Shown piece by piece: positions 39,477-51,241 of a stretch of DNA of 64,000 bases (its first letter is position 1; each line of letters opens with the position of its first letter). Source of the DNA: Gammaproteobacteria bacterium (GTDB taxonomy: Bacteria > Pseudomonadota > Gammaproteobacteria > Poriferisulfidales > GCA-002705445); NCBI GenBank assembly GCA_029268385.1, contig JAQWPG010000008.1, positions 62,001 through 126,000 of the forward strand. Direction: 5' to 3'. The notes below the pieces were generated by a model that did not search any database, had not been told where the DNA came from, and worked only from the letters and a program-made list of their open reading frames with translations. A program made the position numbers and the translations under genes.

Positions 39477-39890
39477 CTACATTATTGTTCTAACTACAAA
39501 TTGAGTTTGGAAAGGTAGTTTTGCGGCAGCGAGTTTAAATGCTTCTCTTGCTGTATTTTCTTCAACTCCTTCCATTTCGTATAAAACTCTACCGGGTTGA
39601 ATTTTTGCCACCCAATATTCTACATTCCCTTTTCCTTTTCCTTGTCTTACTTCTAAAGGTTTTTTAGTGATTGGAACATCTGGGAATACTCTTATCCAAA
39701 CTTTACCACCCCTTTTAATATGTCTAGTCATAGCTCTTCGTGCAGCTTCTATTTGTCTAGCAGAAAGGCGACCTCTACTTGTTGCCTTTAATCCATACTC
39801 TCCAAAACTTACTTTTGAGCCTCTAAGCGCAAGTCCTCTATTTTTACCCTTCATCTGCTTGCGGTATTTTGTTTTCTTTGGTTGTAACAT
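39477..39890 (-). CDS. rplP: 50S ribosomal protein L16
   Basis: A 137-residue protein positioning the A-site tRNA. It begins [15 protein letters not shown] and contains [19 protein letters not shown] near 44 and the loop around residue 81 ([13 protein letters not shown]) that holds the arginine hydroxylated by YcfD in E. coli. Complete; standard position after rpsC. Confidence 0.98.
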   Translation of the reverse strand: MLQPKKTKYRKQMKGKNRGLALRGSKVSFGEYGLKATSRGRLSARQIEAARRAMTRHIKRGGKVWIRVFPDVPITKKPLEVRQGKGKGNVEYWVAKIQPGRVLYEMEGVEENTAREAFKLAAAKLPFQTQFVVRTIM

Positions 39891-39893
39891 TTC

Positions 39894-40556
39894 TTATTTG
39901 CCTTTATCTTGTGTTGATTCGTCTTCTGCTTCACCGCTATAAATCCATGTCTTAATACCGATTATTCCGTAAGTTGTCATAGCTTCTGCAAAACCATAAT
40001 CTATTTTTGCTTTTAATGTATGCAAAGGCACTCTTCCTTCTCTATACCATTCTGATCTAGCAATTTCTGCGCCATTTAGTCTTCCTGCTATATTCACCTT
40101 AATTCCTAAAACTCCAAGTCTCATAGAATTTTGAACGGCTCTCTTCATAGCCCTTCTATACATAATTCTTCTTTCTAATTGCGAAGCTATTCCTTCAGCA
40201 ACTAATTGCGCATTTATTTCTGGCTTTCTTATTTCCTCAATATTAATTTTTACATTATTTAAATTTAGCTCCATCATTGACGCAACTTTTTTTCTTAATA
40301 TTTCAACATCCTCTCCTTTCTTACCAATAACAATTCCTGGTCTAGCTGTATGTATTGTTATTTCAGCTGCTTTTGTTGGCCTTTCTATTGTTATTTTGCT
40401 TACTGATGCTTGTGATAACTTTTTCTTCAAGAAATCTTTCACCATTAAATCTTTCAATAAAAATTCTGGGTACTCTTTTCCTTCTGCATACCATTTAGAC
40501 GTATGCTCAGCAGATATACCTAATCTAAAACCTATTGGATGTACTTTTTGTCCCAT
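39894..40556 (-). CDS. rpsC: 30S ribosomal protein S3
   Basis: A 220-residue protein at the mRNA entry channel. It has an N-terminal KH domain with the GKKGEDVE loop near 78 and the C-terminal S3 domain with [20 protein letters not shown] near 133. The acidic tail ([10 protein letters not shown]) is slightly short. It overlaps nothing and follows rplV closely. Confidence 0.98.
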   Translation of the reverse strand: MGQKVHPIGFRLGISAEHTSKWYAEGKEYPEFLLKDLMVKDFLKKKLSQASVSKITIERPTKAAEITIHTARPGIVIGKKGEDVEILRKKVASMMELNLNNVKINIEEIRKPEINAQLVAEGIASQLERRIMYRRAMKRAVQNSMRLGVLGIKVNIAGRLNGAEIARSEWYREGRVPLHTLKAKIDYGFAEAMTTYGIIGIKTWIYSGEAEDESTQDKGK

Positions 40557-40561
40557 AATAT

Positions 40562-40894
40562 TTACTCGTCTGATAAACCTATAGTTATATGACTTGATCT
40601 TTTTAAAATTCTATTCGCGCTACCTTTTGCTCTAGCTCTAAATCGTTTAAGTGTTGGCCCAACATTTACATATACTGTTTTAATCTTGAGAGCATCTATA
40701 TCTGCTCCATTATTATGCTCTGCATTTGCTATAGCTGACTCAAGTACTTTCTTTACGATGTCCGAACTTTTCTGCGTACTATAATTCAAAATATCCAATG
40801 CATCAGATACTTTTTTGCCTCTTATTGTATCAACTATTAGTCTACATTTTTGGGGCGACACTCTTATATATTTTAAATTCGCTTTTACTTCCAT
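40562..40894 (-). CDS. rplV: 50S ribosomal protein L22
   Basis: A 110-residue protein whose beta-hairpin lines the exit tunnel and contributes to macrolide interaction. It contains [20 protein letters not shown] near 9 and [19 protein letters not shown] near 78. It abuts rpsS (shared base at 40894). Confidence 0.98.
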   Translation of the reverse strand: MEVKANLKYIRVSPQKCRLIVDTIRGKKVSDALDILNYSTQKSSDIVKKVLESAIANAEHNNGADIDALKIKTVYVNVGPTLKRFRARAKGSANRILKRSSHITIGLSDE

Positions 40895-41166
40895 TATTTT
40901 GCCTTCCTATCGCCAGAATGTCCTTTGAAAGTTCTTGTTATTGAGAACTCACCAAGCTTATGTCCAACCATATTCTCTGAAATTAAAACTGGTATATGCT
41001 GTCTTCCATTATGAACCGCTATTGTTAGCCCAACCATTTCTGGGACAACCATTGATCTTCTTGACCAAGTTTTAATAGGTTTTTTATTATTGCTTTTGAC
41101 AGCATCATCAACTTTTTTCATAAGGTGATGATCTATAAATGGCCCTTTTTTTAATGATCTTGACAT
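40894..41166 (-). CDS. rpsS: 30S ribosomal protein S19
   Basis: A 90-residue 30S head protein that contacts L5 and S13. It starts [15 protein letters not shown] and contains [22 protein letters not shown] near 34 and [15 protein letters not shown] near 69. Standard position between rplB and rplV. Confidence 0.98.
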   Translation of the reverse strand: MSRSLKKGPFIDHHLMKKVDDAVKSNNKKPIKTWSRRSMVVPEMVGLTIAVHNGRQHIPVLISENMVGHKLGEFSITRTFKGHSGDRKAK

Positions 41167-41178
41167 TCTCTTATCTAC

Positions 41179-42000
41179 CTACTTTCTTTTTTTAATTATT
41201 AAATGATCTGTTCTTTTGTTTGATCTAGTTTTAAAACCTTTTGTTGGTGTTCCCCAAGGTGACACTGGGTGTCTTCCACCAGATGTCTTGCCTTCACCCC
41301 CACCATGTGGGTGATCGACTGGGTTCATAGCAACACCTCTTACTGTTGGTCTTACTCCTCTCCACCTTTTAGCTCCAGCTTTTCCAAGTTTTGCTAAATT
41401 ATGCTCAGGATTTGAAACTTCACCTATTGTAGCAATACACTCTTGCGGGATTTTCCTCATTTGTCCTGAACGTAGTCTAATTAAAGCATAAGGACCATCT
41501 TTAGCAACCAATTGAACTGAAGCCCCAGCACTTCTTGCTATTTGCGCCCCTTTATTAGGTTTCATTTCTACACAATGAATACTTGTTCCAAGTGGTATTT
41601 GACTTAATGGCATACAATTTCCAACTTTAATTGGAACATTATTGCCAGACAATACTTGGTCGCCGACTTTCAACTTATTTGGCGCAATGATGTACCTTCT
41701 TTCACCGTCATTATAAAGTACAAGCATTATGTGGGCCGATCTATTTGGGTCATACTCCAATCTTTCAATTGTTCCTGGAACATCATGCTTATTTCTCTTG
41801 AAGTCTATAACTCTGTATTTTTGTTTATGACCACCACCGACATGTCTTGTTGTAATTTTACCAGTATTATTTCTTCCGCCTGTTTTTGATTTTTTTTCAG
41901 TAAGTTTAGAATATGGTTTGCCTTTATAGAGACCTTCTGTTTTAACACTTACTGTAAATCTTTTTCCTGGAGATGTTGGTTTTGATAATATTGTAGCCAT
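41179..42000 (-). CDS. rplB: 50S ribosomal protein L2
   Basis: A 273-residue protein essential for subunit joining and peptidyl transferase organisation. It contains the RNA-binding domain ([20 protein letters not shown] near 53) and the C-terminal [21 protein letters not shown] motif near 225 with the highly conserved histidine. No anomalies. Confidence 0.99.
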   Translation of the reverse strand: MATILSKPTSPGKRFTVSVKTEGLYKGKPYSKLTEKKSKTGGRNNTGKITTRHVGGGHKQKYRVIDFKRNKHDVPGTIERLEYDPNRSAHIMLVLYNDGERRYIIAPNKLKVGDQVLSGNNVPIKVGNCMPLSQIPLGTSIHCVEMKPNKGAQIARSAGASVQLVAKDGPYALIRLRSGQMRKIPQECIATIGEVSNPEHNLAKLGKAGAKRWRGVRPTVRGVAMNPVDHPHGGGEGKTSGGRHPVSPWGTPTKGFKTRSNKRTDHLIIKKRK

Positions 42001-42002
42001 GA

Positions 42003-42299
42003 TTAACTAGCACCCCCTAAGTCTATGTCTTGCCCATCTTTTAAAGTGACATAAGCTTTTTTGTAATTTTTTCTTTTGCCTTTTGCTCTGCCGAAAACTT
42101 TCTGCTTGCCAGTGACGGTCAATATATTTACTTTTATCACTTCTACCTCAAACAATTTTTCTATAGCTTCCTTGACATCTTTCTTAGTTGCGCTGGATGC
42201 AACTTTAAATGTTTGTTGTTTTACATTGTCAGCAATCATTACAGACTTCTCGGAAACATGTGGCATTAATATGATTTTAGATAAATTTGTAATATCCAC
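42003..42299 (-). CDS. rplW: 50S ribosomal protein L23
   Basis: A 98-residue exit-tunnel protein that docks trigger factor and SRP. It contains [12 protein letters not shown] near 13 and the [24 protein letters not shown] block near 61. The start is GTG with GGAGGA eight nt upstream and it overlaps neither neighbour. Confidence 0.97.
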   Translation of the reverse strand: MDITNLSKIILMPHVSEKSVMIADNVKQQTFKVASSATKKDVKEAIEKLFEVEVIKVNILTVTGKQKVFGRAKGKRKNYKKAYVTLKDGQDIDLGGAS

Positions 42300-42301
42300 A
42301 A

Positions 42302-42910
42302 TTATCCTCCAAACCTTTTTTCAAAACTAATGAGCGCGTCCTTAACTATTAAAACTTTTTTGTATGAAAGCATTAAAGGCGGGTCTAGGTAATCTACTGT
42401 TGCAATTCCAACGTCTTTTATGTTTCTTGCGGACAAAAACAGCTTTTCATCTATTTCATTTGTTACTATTAATACAGATTTTAAATTATGCTCTTTTAAA
42501 ATATTATTCATTTCCTTGGTTTTTACTTCTTTAAGATCTATTTTATCTATAGCAATAACTCTGTCTGTTCTTAAAAGCTCTGACATAATTGATCTCATAG
42601 CGCCGTTGTACATTTTTTTATTTATTTTTTCTGAGAAGTTTCTTTTTCCTGAAGCAAAAGTTACACCACCGCCCCTCCAAATAGGGCCCCTTGTTGTACC
42701 TGCTCTTGCTCTTCCTGTTCCTTTTTGTTTCCATGGTTTTTTACCACCACCTCTAACTTCTGATCTATTTTTTTGCGAGCTGTAATTTTCTCTAGCATTT
42801 GAAAAATATGATGTTATTACTTGATGAACTAATGTTTTTTTGTAATCAACAGCAAAACAGTTATCTGATAAGTTTATTTTCTCGTTTTTTGGTAAAATAT
42901 TAATTTCCAT
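42302..42910 (-). CDS. rplD: 50S ribosomal protein L4
   Basis: A 202-residue 50S protein with a tunnel-lining loop; in E. coli it also represses the S10 operon by attenuation and translation block. It contains RSEVRGGGKKPWKQKGTGRARAG near 48-70 and the downstream GPIWRGGGVTF segment. It overlaps the rplC stop by one base. The hairpin at 43582-43617 is a candidate target for such autoregulation, not demonstrated. Confidence 0.97.
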   Translation of the reverse strand: MEINILPKNEKINLSDNCFAVDYKKTLVHQVITSYFSNARENYSSQKNRSEVRGGGKKPWKQKGTGRARAGTTRGPIWRGGGVTFASGKRNFSEKINKKMYNGAMRSIMSELLRTDRVIAIDKIDLKEVKTKEMNNILKEHNLKSVLIVTNEIDEKLFLSARNIKDVGIATVDYLDPPLMLSYKKVLIVKDALISFEKRFGG

Positions 42911-43557
42911 TAGCTATTACCTTTTTTTCTTTTTGCGGACTGAGTTACTTCTACTAGCCTGCCATTAAATCCAGGAACAGCACCTTTTACTAATATTAAT
43001 TTTCTCTCCGCATCAATTTTAACTATTTGAAGATTTTTTCTTGTAACCATTTCATCGCCCATTTGACCTGCCATTTTTTTTCCTTTGAAAACTCTACCTG
43101 GGAATTGACATTGACCAGTTGAGCCAGGGGTTCTATGTGAAATTGAGTTGCCGTGGGTTGCATCTTTTCCTTTAAAATTATGCCTTTTTATTGTACCTGC
43201 AAAACCTTTTCCTTTTGATCTAGATCTCACATTAACAAATGTTCCTTCTTCAAAATGTGTTGCTTCAAATTTTTGACCAACCTCTATATCTGCTGTGTCT
43301 TCCACTCTAAATTCTTTAATATTTTTTTGTGGAGCGATGTTATTTTTTTTGAAGTGTCCTAGATGAGGTTTTTTTACTTTGTTCTCTTTGAGTTCTACAG
43401 ATGACATTTGTAGTGCATTGTACCCATCAGATTCTATATTTTTTATCATTGAGACTACGTTAGTTTCAATTTTTAGCACTGTTACAGGGATAGATTGGCC
43501 ATTCTCTGTGAATACCCTTGTCATTCCAACCTTTTTTCCTAATAAACCTATGCTCAT
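42910..43557 (-). CDS. rplC: 50S ribosomal protein L3
   Basis: A 215-residue protein near the peptidyl transferase centre. It begins MSIGLLGKKVGMTRVF and contains SKGKGFAGTIKRHNFKG near 113 and THGNSISHRTPGSTGQ near 133. Unlike the usual S10 operon, where rpsJ and rplC are tightly linked, a 111-nt gap with a promoter-like element and a hairpin precedes it. Confidence 0.98.
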   Translation of the reverse strand: MSIGLLGKKVGMTRVFTENGQSIPVTVLKIETNVVSMIKNIESDGYNALQMSSVELKENKVKKPHLGHFKKNNIAPQKNIKEFRVEDTADIEVGQKFEATHFEEGTFVNVRSRSKGKGFAGTIKRHNFKGKDATHGNSISHRTPGSTGQCQFPGRVFKGKKMAGQMGDEMVTRKNLQIVKIDAERKLILVKGAVPGFNGRLVEVTQSAKRKKGNS

Positions 43558-43581
43558 TTAATTCTCTTCTAAATGTAAAAA

Positions 43582-43620
43582 TAAAAAAAAGCCTAGGTAA
43601 TAAAGTTCGTAACCTAGACT
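43582..43620 (-). terminator. Hairpin plus U-tract between rpsJ and rplC (terminator or attenuator)
   Basis: On the minus strand CUAGGU (43612-43617) can pair with ACCUAG (43593-43598) across a 13-nt loop, followed by GC and eight U residues. This fits an intrinsic terminator of modest strength. It lies downstream of a TATAAT, so it could end the str-rpsJ message, attenuate the rplC message, or both. Confidence 0.6.
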
Positions 43621-43638
43621 ATCTAAGTAAGTTTGGTG

Positions 43639-43644
43639 ATTATA
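43639..43644 (-). promoter_or_regulatory. Possible rplC promoter (-10 TATAAT)
   Basis: A perfect TATAAT lies 82 nt before the rplC ATG, in the gap after rpsJ. The -35 region is poor (about two of six matches at 17-nt spacing), so activity would depend on upstream A/T-rich DNA. Transcripts from it would begin just before the 43582-43620 hairpin. Confidence 0.4.
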
Positions 43645-43668
43645 CACTAATAATTAAGGTATAAAAGC

Positions 43669-44001
43669 TTAATTTAGCTTGATTTGTACATCAACACCAG
43701 CTGCTAGATCCAATTTCATAAGAGCATCTACAGTCTTATCTGTTGGGTCTAAAATATCCATAATTCTCTTATGCGTTCTTATTTCGTACTGATCTCTTGC
43801 GTCTTTATCCACATGCGGAGAGATTAATATAGTAAATTTTTCCATTTTAGTAGGTAATGGTATTGGGCCTCTGACTCGTGCACCTGTTCTTTTAGCTGTT
43901 TCCACTATTTCAACTGCGGACTGATCAATTAATTTATGATCAAATGCTTTTAGTTTGATTCTAATGTTTTGATTTGCTGAACTTTCAGATTTTTTAGCCA
44001 A
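43669..44001 (-). CDS. rpsJ: 30S ribosomal protein S10 (NusE)
   Basis: A 110-residue 30S head protein that also joins NusB in antitermination and links ribosome to RNA polymerase through NusG. It contains [17 protein letters not shown] near 14 and the [31 protein letters not shown] block near 41-71. The only available start is TTG, adding about seven residues to the usual N-terminus. It follows fusA by 4 nt and has no tuf between, so it belongs transcriptionally with the str operon. Confidence 0.96.
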   Translation of the reverse strand: MAKKSESSANQNIRIKLKAFDHKLIDQSAVEIVETAKRTGARVRGPIPLPTKMEKFTILISPHVDKDARDQYEIRTHKRIMDILDPTDKTVDALMKLDLAAGVDVQIKLN

Positions 44002-44005
44002 TTTA

Positions 44006-46102
44006 TTATCCCGAGTGTTTATTTATAATTTCATCTGCTATATTTCTTGGAGCTTCCATATATTTTGAAAATTCCATAGAGTATGTAGCCCTACCTTGAG
44101 TTGCTGATCTTAAGTCAGTAGCGTACCCAAACATTTCTTTTAATGGTATTTCACCTCTAATTACTTTCCCAGCAGGGCTATCTTCCATTGCGCCTATTAT
44201 ACCTCTTCTTCTGTTTAAGTCACCAACAACATCGCCCATATAATCTTCTGGGGTTACAACTTCTACTTTCATTACTGGCTCTAATAAAGCTGGATCTGCT
44301 TTTTTTGCTCCGTCTTTGAAGCCCATTGATCCAGCAATTTTAAAAGCCATTTCATTTGAATCCACATCATGGAATGAACCGTCATAGAGTGTAACTTTTA
44401 CATCTTCTACAGGATAGCCAGCTATAACTCCATTTAACATTTGCTCTTGAATACCTTTGTCTACAGCAGGTATGTATTCTCTTGGAATAGCTCCTCCAAC
44501 AATTTCATTAACAAACTCGTATCCTGTTCCAGCTTCATGAGGCTCAATTCTTAGATAAACGTGACCGTATTGTCCTCTTCCACCACTTTGTCGAACAAAT
44601 TTACTTTCTTGTTCTACTGATTTTCTAATACACTCTCTATAGGCAACTTGAGGTGCGCCTACATTTGCTTCAACACTAAATTCTCTCTTCATTCTGTCTA
44701 CAATGATCTCTAAGTGTAATTCGCCCATACCGGAAATAATTGTTTGCCCAGATTCCTCATCTGTTTTAACTCTAAACGAAGGATCCTCTTGTGCTAGCTT
44801 TTGTAATGCTATTCCCATTTTTTCTTGATCAGTTTTAGTTTTTGGTTCAACTGCTACAGCTATAACTGGCTCCGGAAATTCCATTCTTTCAAGAGTTACT
44901 AATTTTGTTGGGTCACAAAGTGTGTCTCCTGTTGTTACATCTTTTAATCCAACAGCAGCGGCAATATCACCAGCGCGGACCTCTTTAATTTCTTCTCTAG
45001 AATTGGAATGCATTTGCAATATTCTTCCAACTCTTTCTTTTTTACCTTTTGTTGAATTTATGATCGCTGAACCTGCTGCTAATACGCCAGAATATACTCT
45101 AAAGAAAGTCAATGTTCCTACAAATGGATCTGTTGCAATTTTAAACGCCAAAGCAGAAAAACCTTCGTCATCAGAAGCTTCTTTAGTAACTTCTTCCTCG
45201 TTATCATCTATTCCTTTTATTGCAGGTATGTCTAAAGGCGATGGTAATAACCTTATTACGCCATCCAACATAGCTTGAACACCTTTGTTCTTAAAAGCTG
45301 AGCCACATAATGCGCATACAATTTCATTAGATAAAGTTCTAATTCTTAAACCTTTGTAAATTTCATCTACTGATAAGTCACCTTCGTTTAAATACTTATC
45401 CATTAATTCTTCATTTGCTTCTGCAGCTGCCTCCAGCATCTCTTCTCTGTATTTATTGCAGATTTCAACTAATTCTTCTGGGATATCTTTTTCTTCAAAA
45501 GTTGTGCCCATATCTTCTTCATTCCAGTATATTGATTTCATTTTAACCAAATCAACTACGCCTTTAAAATCTTCTTCAGCCCCAATAGGTATTTGTATAG
45601 CCACTGCGTTAGAACCTAATCTATCTTTAATTTGTTCGACTACTCGTAAAAAATTAGCCCCTGACCTATCCATTTTATTAACAAATACCATTCTTGGTAC
45701 ATTGTATTTAGCAGCTTGTCTCCAGACAGTTTCAGATTGAGGCTCTACTCCTCCCACAGCGCAAAATACTGCGCATGCTCCATCCAATACTTTAAGTGAT
45801 CTTTCTACCTCAATGGTAAAATCAACGTGCCCAGGTGTATCAATAATATTTATTCTGTGCTCATCGAAAGATTTATCCATCCCTTTCCAAAAACATGTTG
45901 TTGCAGCAGATGTAATAGTGATTCCTCTTTCTTGTTCTTGTTCCATCCAATCCATAGTTGCAGCGCCATCATGAACTTCTCCAATTTTATGGGACAACCC
46001 AGTATAAAATAATACGCGTTCAGACGTAGTTGTTTTTCCAGCATCAATATGAGCCATGATGCCAATATTGCGATATCGATCTAATGGAGTTTCTCTAGAC
46101 AT
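44006..46102 (-). CDS. fusA: Elongation factor G
   Basis: The 698-residue translocase GTPase. G1 motif AHIDAGKTT near residue 17, switch [10 protein letters not shown] near 88 and G4 NKMDRSG near 142, followed by domains II-V. Five-domain length matches EF-G1 of gammaproteobacteria. It lies between rpsG and rpsJ; the second tuf copy found at this place in many relatives is missing. Confidence 0.98.
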   Translation of the reverse strand: MSRETPLDRYRNIGIMAHIDAGKTTTSERVLFYTGLSHKIGEVHDGAATMDWMEQEQERGITITSAATTCFWKGMDKSFDEHRINIIDTPGHVDFTIEVERSLKVLDGACAVFCAVGGVEPQSETVWRQAAKYNVPRMVFVNKMDRSGANFLRVVEQIKDRLGSNAVAIQIPIGAEEDFKGVVDLVKMKSIYWNEEDMGTTFEEKDIPEELVEICNKYREEMLEAAAEANEELMDKYLNEGDLSVDEIYKGLRIRTLSNEIVCALCGSAFKNKGVQAMLDGVIRLLPSPLDIPAIKGIDDNEEEVTKEASDDEGFSALAFKIATDPFVGTLTFFRVYSGVLAAGSAIINSTKGKKERVGRILQMHSNSREEIKEVRAGDIAAAVGLKDVTTGDTLCDPTKLVTLERMEFPEPVIAVAVEPKTKTDQEKMGIALQKLAQEDPSFRVKTDEESGQTIISGMGELHLEIIVDRMKREFSVEANVGAPQVAYRECIRKSVEQESKFVRQSGGRGQYGHVYLRIEPHEAGTGYEFVNEIVGGAIPREYIPAVDKGIQEQMLNGVIAGYPVEDVKVTLYDGSFHDVDSNEMAFKIAGSMGFKDGAKKADPALLEPVMKVEVVTPEDYMGDVVGDLNRRRGIIGAMEDSPAGKVIRGEIPLKEMFGYATDLRSATQGRATYSMEFSKYMEAPRNIADEIINKHSG

Positions 46103-46115
46103 TATTTTTCCTTGG

Positions 46116-46595
<480 letters not shown>

Positions 46596-46599
46596 TTAT

Positions 46600-46980
46600 T
46601 TACTTTTTAGTTTTAGCTCTTTTTGAGCCATATTTTGATCTTCCTTGCTTTCTACCTTCTACTCCTTGTGTATCCAAACTTCCTCTTACTATGTGATATC
46701 TAACACCAGGTAAATCTTTCACTCTTCCGCCTCGTAATAATACAACTGAGTGTTCTTGAAGGTTATGTCCTTCTCCACCAATGTAACTTGTGACTTCAAA
46801 TCCATTTGTTAATTTAACTCTTGCTACTTTTCTTAACGCTGAGTTAGGTTTTTTTGGTGTTGTAGTGTAAACCCTAGTGCAAACACCTCTTTTTTGCGGG
46901 CAAGCCTCCAGAGCTGGCACGGTACTTTTAGCCTTTTTTGTCTTTCTTGGCTTTCTTACTAACTGATTAATTGTTGTCAT
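46600..46980 (-). CDS. rpsL: 30S ribosomal protein S12
   Basis: A 126-residue decoding-centre protein. It has [22 protein letters not shown] near 39-60 with Lys43 and the [10 protein letters not shown] loop near 91 with the conserved Lys88 position, so the wild-type streptomycin-sensitive residues appear kept. It heads the str operon with a near-consensus promoter just upstream. Confidence 0.98.
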   Translation of the reverse strand: MTTINQLVRKPRKTKKAKSTVPALEACPQKRGVCTRVYTTTPKKPNSALRKVARVKLTNGFEVTSYIGGEGHNLQEHSVVLLRGGRVKDLPGVRYHIVRGSLDTQGVEGRKQGRSKYGSKRAKTKK

Positions 46981-47018
46981 AGTTTTTTATACTTTAATCA
47001 AAATTTATATGCTTGCGG

Positions 47019-47047
47019 ATTGTAGGAATAGCAAGGCCTACTGTCAA
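47019..47047 (-). promoter_or_regulatory. Promoter of the str operon (rpsL)
   Basis: Minus strand reads TTGACA (47042-47047), a 17-nt spacer, then TACAAT (47019-47024): a near-perfect sigma-70 promoter. It begins right after the rpoC stop and ends 38 nt before the rpsL ATG. The bases after the -10 (CCGCAAGC) form a G/C-rich discriminator, typical of promoters under stringent control. Confidence 0.85.
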
Positions 47048-47050
47048 GGA

Positions 47051-50000
47051 TTATTCTACATTAACTCCTGGTTCATCTGGAACAACTTCAGACATTTCTT
47101 TTTGCATTATGTCTTCGCTAGATTCAGTCTCTATGTTATCTATAGATAAACTTTCTTTTATTTTTTCTCTAGACAGCTTTCTTTCTTTATGGAAATCTAA
47201 TCCTGTTCCAGCAGGGATAAGTCTACCAACTATAACATTTTCTTTTAATCCTTTTAAGCTGTCGCTTGCTCCTCTTACAGCCGCCTCGGTTAAAACTCTT
47301 GTTGTTTCTTGGAAAGATGCTGCTGATATAAATGATTCGGTTACCAATGAAGCTTTTGTAATACCTAATAGCACTGGATTAAATATAATTGGTTTTTTAT
47401 TTTCTTCTACCAGCAATTTATTTTCTTCTAAAACATTTGCTCTTTCTGCTTGCTCACCGGCTAAATAGTTTGAATCTCCAGGTTCGACAATTTCAACTTT
47501 TCTCAGCATTTGTCTAACAATTACCTCAATATGCTTATCATTTATTTTTACACCTTGAAGCCTATATACATTTTGTACTTCTGTTACCAAGTAATCAGCT
47601 AGTGCTGGAATTCCAAGTAATCTCAAAATATCATGAGGCGTTAATTCTCCATCAACAACGACTTCTCCTTTTTCAATACTTTCACCCTCATAAATATTAA
47701 TATTTCTATATTTATGTATCAAAGTTTCTGTACTTTCACCTACGTCATTTGTTATTACCAACCTTAACTTACCTTTTGTTTCTTTACCGAAGCTAACTAC
47801 TCCTGATGATTCTGCTAATATTGCAGGCTCTTTTGGTTTTCTAGCTTCAAATAAATCTGCAACCCTTGGTAAACCGCCTGTGATATCTTTTGTTTTTGTC
47901 ACTGCTTGAGGGATTCTAGCTATGATATCTCCAGCTTCAACCTTATCTCCATCTGACAAAGTAATTATTGCTCCATCGGGCAAATTGTAATCTACATTTC
48001 CTTTAGAGTTTGTGAGCTGAATTATAGGCTTAATATCTTTTGCACCACTTCTGTTCTTCGAGTCAATAACAATTGTTGATGAAAGACCTGTAATTTCATC
48101 AGTCTTTCTGTTTACAGTTACCCCGTCTTCAAAATCTATCAACTTAGCTTCGCCTGCCTGCTCTGTAACTATTGGCCTTGTATGTGGATCCCATGTTGCT
48201 ATTGTTTGGCCGGGCTCGACTTTATCTCCTTCGCTTACGCTTAAAGTTGAACCGTAAGGCAATTTATAAAATTCCTTTTGCCTTCCTGCTTCATCAACTA
48301 TAGCAAGCTCAGCTGACCTTGTAATTGTTACATTTGTTCCATCTTTTTTCTTTATGGTTTTAATTTTTTTGAACTTAATGACGCCATTTGATTTAACCAT
48401 TATACTATTGGTAGCCACAGACCCACTTGCTGCTCCACCAATATGGAATGTTCTCATTGTTAATTGCGTTCCTGGTTCACCAATAGACTGCGCTGCCATT
48501 ACACCAACTGACTCACCCTCGTTTACTAAATGACCTCTTGCAAGATCACGCCCATAGCACATTGAGCAAACCCCATGTTTTAGCTCACAAGTTATTGCTG
48601 TTCTTACTTTAACTTCATCTATACCATTACTATCTAATTCTTGAGAAATCTTTTCATCGATTAAAGTTCCTGCTTTTAAAACATAATCTTTATTTATTGG
48701 GGAAGTCACATCCTCAACCAATACTCTTCCCAAAACTCTCTCAGATAATTGTACAGTGATATCACCGCCCTCTATTATAGGTCTTATAACAACACCTTCT
48801 TTAGTTCCACAATCAACTGCAGAAACAACTAAATCTTGAGCTACGTCTACTAATCTTCTTGTTAAATAACCAGAATTTGCTGTTTTAAGAGCTGTATCAG
48901 CCAAACCTTTTCTTGCTCCGTGAGTGGAAATAAAATACTGCAGAACATTTAAGCCCTCTCTAAAGTTCGCTGTTATTGGCGTTTCAATAATTGAGCCGTC
49001 TGGCTTTGCCATTAAGCCTCTCATGCCAGCTAATTGTCTTATTTGCGCAGCAGATCCTCTTGCGCCTGAGTCAGCCATCATAAATATTGAATTGAATGAT
49101 GGTTGCTCAATTTCTTTACCTTCAGAATTCTTTTTAATATCTTTACCTAATTTGTTCATCATTGCTTTTGCTACCTGGTCATTTGTTTTAGACCAAATAT
49201 CAACGACTTTATTGTACCTTTCTCCTCTAGTCACAAGTCCTGACTGATACTGCATTTCTATTTCTTTAACTTCAGATTCTGCGTCTGATAAAATTGTACT
49301 TTTTGTTTCGGGAATTATCATATCGTCCAAGCAAAAAGATACTCCTGATTTTGTAGCGTATTCATAGCCCATATACATTAATTGGTCAGCAAATATTACT
49401 GTAGCTTTTAATCCTAAAACTCTATAACAACTGTCGATAGCTCCAGAAATTGACTTCTTATCCATAGTTTTATTTACAAGCTCAAATGGCAAACCCTTTG
49501 GTAGGATTTTTGAGAACAATGCTCTTCCGACTGTTGTTTCAACTCTCTTGTTTGTGAATTCGTTTTCTCCAAACTCAACAACATCCATTCTTACTGTAAC
49601 TTTTGCATGTATGTGTGCATTTCCAGAATAATATGCTCTAGAAACTTCATCAATATTTGAGAAAATCATTCCTTCGCCTTTAACATTAGTATCTTCTCTA
49701 GTTAAATAATATATTCCTAACACTATGTCTTGTGACGGAACAATAATAGGTTCTCCATTAGCTGGAGACAAAATGTTATTTGTAGACATCATTAATGATC
49801 TTGCTTCAAGTTGGGCCTCAACAGATAAAGGTACATGTACTGCCATTTGATCACCATCAAAATCTGCGTTAAATGCAGCGCAGACTAGAGGGTGTAGCTG
49901 TATAGCTTTACCTTCAATTAAAAGTGGTTCAAATGCCTGAATTCCTAACCTATGAAGTGTCGGAGCTCTATTTAATAATACCGGATGTTCTCTTATAACC

Positions 50001-51241
50001 TCATCAAGTATATCCCAAACTTCAGCGCCTTCTTTTTCTACTAATTTCTTTGCAGCCTTTATTGTAGTAGCAAGACCTCTTATATGTAATTTACTAAATA
50101 TAAATGGCTTAAACAATTCTAAAGCCATCTTTTTTGGGATACCGCATTGATGTAACATTAAAGTTGGACCAGTTACAATCACTGATCTTCCTGAATAATC
50201 AACACGCTTTCCTAATAAGTTTTGTCTAAATCTTCCTTGCTTACCTTTTATTAATTCAGCTAAAGATTTTAAAGGTCTTTTGTTGCTTCCTGTTATTGCT
50301 CTACCTCTTCTACCATTATCTAGAAGAGCATCAACAGCTTCCTGCAGCATTCTTTTTTCATTTCTAACAATAATATCTGGGGCGTTCAATTCCAGCAATC
50401 TTCTTAGTCTATTATTTCTATTTATAACTCTTCTGTACAAATCATTTAGATCAGAGGTAGCAAATCTTCCACCATCCAAAGGAACAAGCGGTCTTAAATC
50501 AGGCGGCAGTACTGGTAAAGATCTTAGAATCATCCATTGCGGTTTATTTCCTGAGCTTATGAAGTATTCTACGAGTTTTAATCGTTTTGTAAGTCTCTTT
50601 ATTTTTGCTTCTGACTTTGTTGACTCAAGCTCTTCTCTTAAAGTTATTGTTTCTTGTTTAAGATCAAGCGCATCTAACATATCTAAAATTGCTTCTGCCC
50701 CCATTTTTGCAACAAACTCATCTCCATACTGCTCTATAGCATCATAGTATGTTTCATCTGATAACAATTGGCATTTTTCTAAATCTGTAAAACCAGGGTC
50801 TATAACTACAAATGCCTCAAAATATAATATTCTTTCTATATCTCTTAAAGTCATATCAAGCAGCAACCCAATTCTTGATGGAAGTGATTTTAAAAACCAA
50901 ATGTGTGCTACTGGACAAGCAAGTTCAATATGTCCCATTCTTTCTCTTCTAACTTTTGTTAGAGTAACTTCTACACCACACTTTTCACAAACTACCCCTC
51001 TATGTTTAAGTCTTTTATATTTTCCGCATAAGCACTCATAATCTTTTATAGGTCCAAATGTTTTAGCGCAAAATAGCCCGTCTCTTTCAGGTTTAAATGT
51101 TCTATAATTTATTGTCTCTGGCTTTTTTACCTCTCCAAATGACCATGATCTAATCATTTCTGGTGAGGCTAACCCAACTTTAATGGCGTCAAAATCATCA
51201 GTATTTGTTTGTTGTTTAAAAAAACTAATTAAATCTTTCAT
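47051..51241 (-). CDS. rpoC: RNA polymerase subunit beta'
   Basis: The 1396-residue catalytic subunit. N-terminal zinc ribbon [20 protein letters not shown] near 70-88, the active-site NADFDGDQ near 458, and a second zinc cluster [16 protein letters not shown] near 880-895. The trigger loop region [11 protein letters not shown] lies near 930. Its start overlaps rpoB by 4 bp (ATGA). Length fits gammaproteobacteria; the C-terminus ends in an acidic tail. Confidence 0.99.
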   Translation of the reverse strand: MKDLISFFKQQTNTDDFDAIKVGLASPEMIRSWSFGEVKKPETINYRTFKPERDGLFCAKTFGPIKDYECLCGKYKRLKHRGVVCEKCGVEVTLTKVRRERMGHIELACPVAHIWFLKSLPSRIGLLLDMTLRDIERILYFEAFVVIDPGFTDLEKCQLLSDETYYDAIEQYGDEFVAKMGAEAILDMLDALDLKQETITLREELESTKSEAKIKRLTKRLKLVEYFISSGNKPQWMILRSLPVLPPDLRPLVPLDGGRFATSDLNDLYRRVINRNNRLRRLLELNAPDIIVRNEKRMLQEAVDALLDNGRRGRAITGSNKRPLKSLAELIKGKQGRFRQNLLGKRVDYSGRSVIVTGPTLMLHQCGIPKKMALELFKPFIFSKLHIRGLATTIKAAKKLVEKEGAEVWDILDEVIREHPVLLNRAPTLHRLGIQAFEPLLIEGKAIQLHPLVCAAFNADFDGDQMAVHVPLSVEAQLEARSLMMSTNNILSPANGEPIIVPSQDIVLGIYYLTREDTNVKGEGMIFSNIDEVSRAYYSGNAHIHAKVTVRMDVVEFGENEFTNKRVETTVGRALFSKILPKGLPFELVNKTMDKKSISGAIDSCYRVLGLKATVIFADQLMYMGYEYATKSGVSFCLDDMIIPETKSTILSDAESEVKEIEMQYQSGLVTRGERYNKVVDIWSKTNDQVAKAMMNKLGKDIKKNSEGKEIEQPSFNSIFMMADSGARGSAAQIRQLAGMRGLMAKPDGSIIETPITANFREGLNVLQYFISTHGARKGLADTALKTANSGYLTRRLVDVAQDLVVSAVDCGTKEGVVIRPIIEGGDITVQLSERVLGRVLVEDVTSPINKDYVLKAGTLIDEKISQELDSNGIDEVKVRTAITCELKHGVCSMCYGRDLARGHLVNEGESVGVMAAQSIGEPGTQLTMRTFHIGGAASGSVATNSIMVKSNGVIKFKKIKTIKKKDGTNVTITRSAELAIVDEAGRQKEFYKLPYGSTLSVSEGDKVEPGQTIATWDPHTRPIVTEQAGEAKLIDFEDGVTVNRKTDEITGLSSTIVIDSKNRSGAKDIKPIIQLTNSKGNVDYNLPDGAIITLSDGDKVEAGDIIARIPQAVTKTKDITGGLPRVADLFEARKPKEPAILAESSGVVSFGKETKGKLRLVITNDVGESTETLIHKYRNINIYEGESIEKGEVVVDGELTPHDILRLLGIPALADYLVTEVQNVYRLQGVKINDKHIEVIVRQMLRKVEIVEPGDSNYLAGEQAERANVLEENKLLVEENKKPIIFNPVLLGITKASLVTESFISAASFQETTRVLTEAAVRGASDSLKGLKENVIVGRLIPAGTGLDFHKERKLSREKIKESLSIDNIETESSEDIMQKEMSEVVPDEPGVNVE

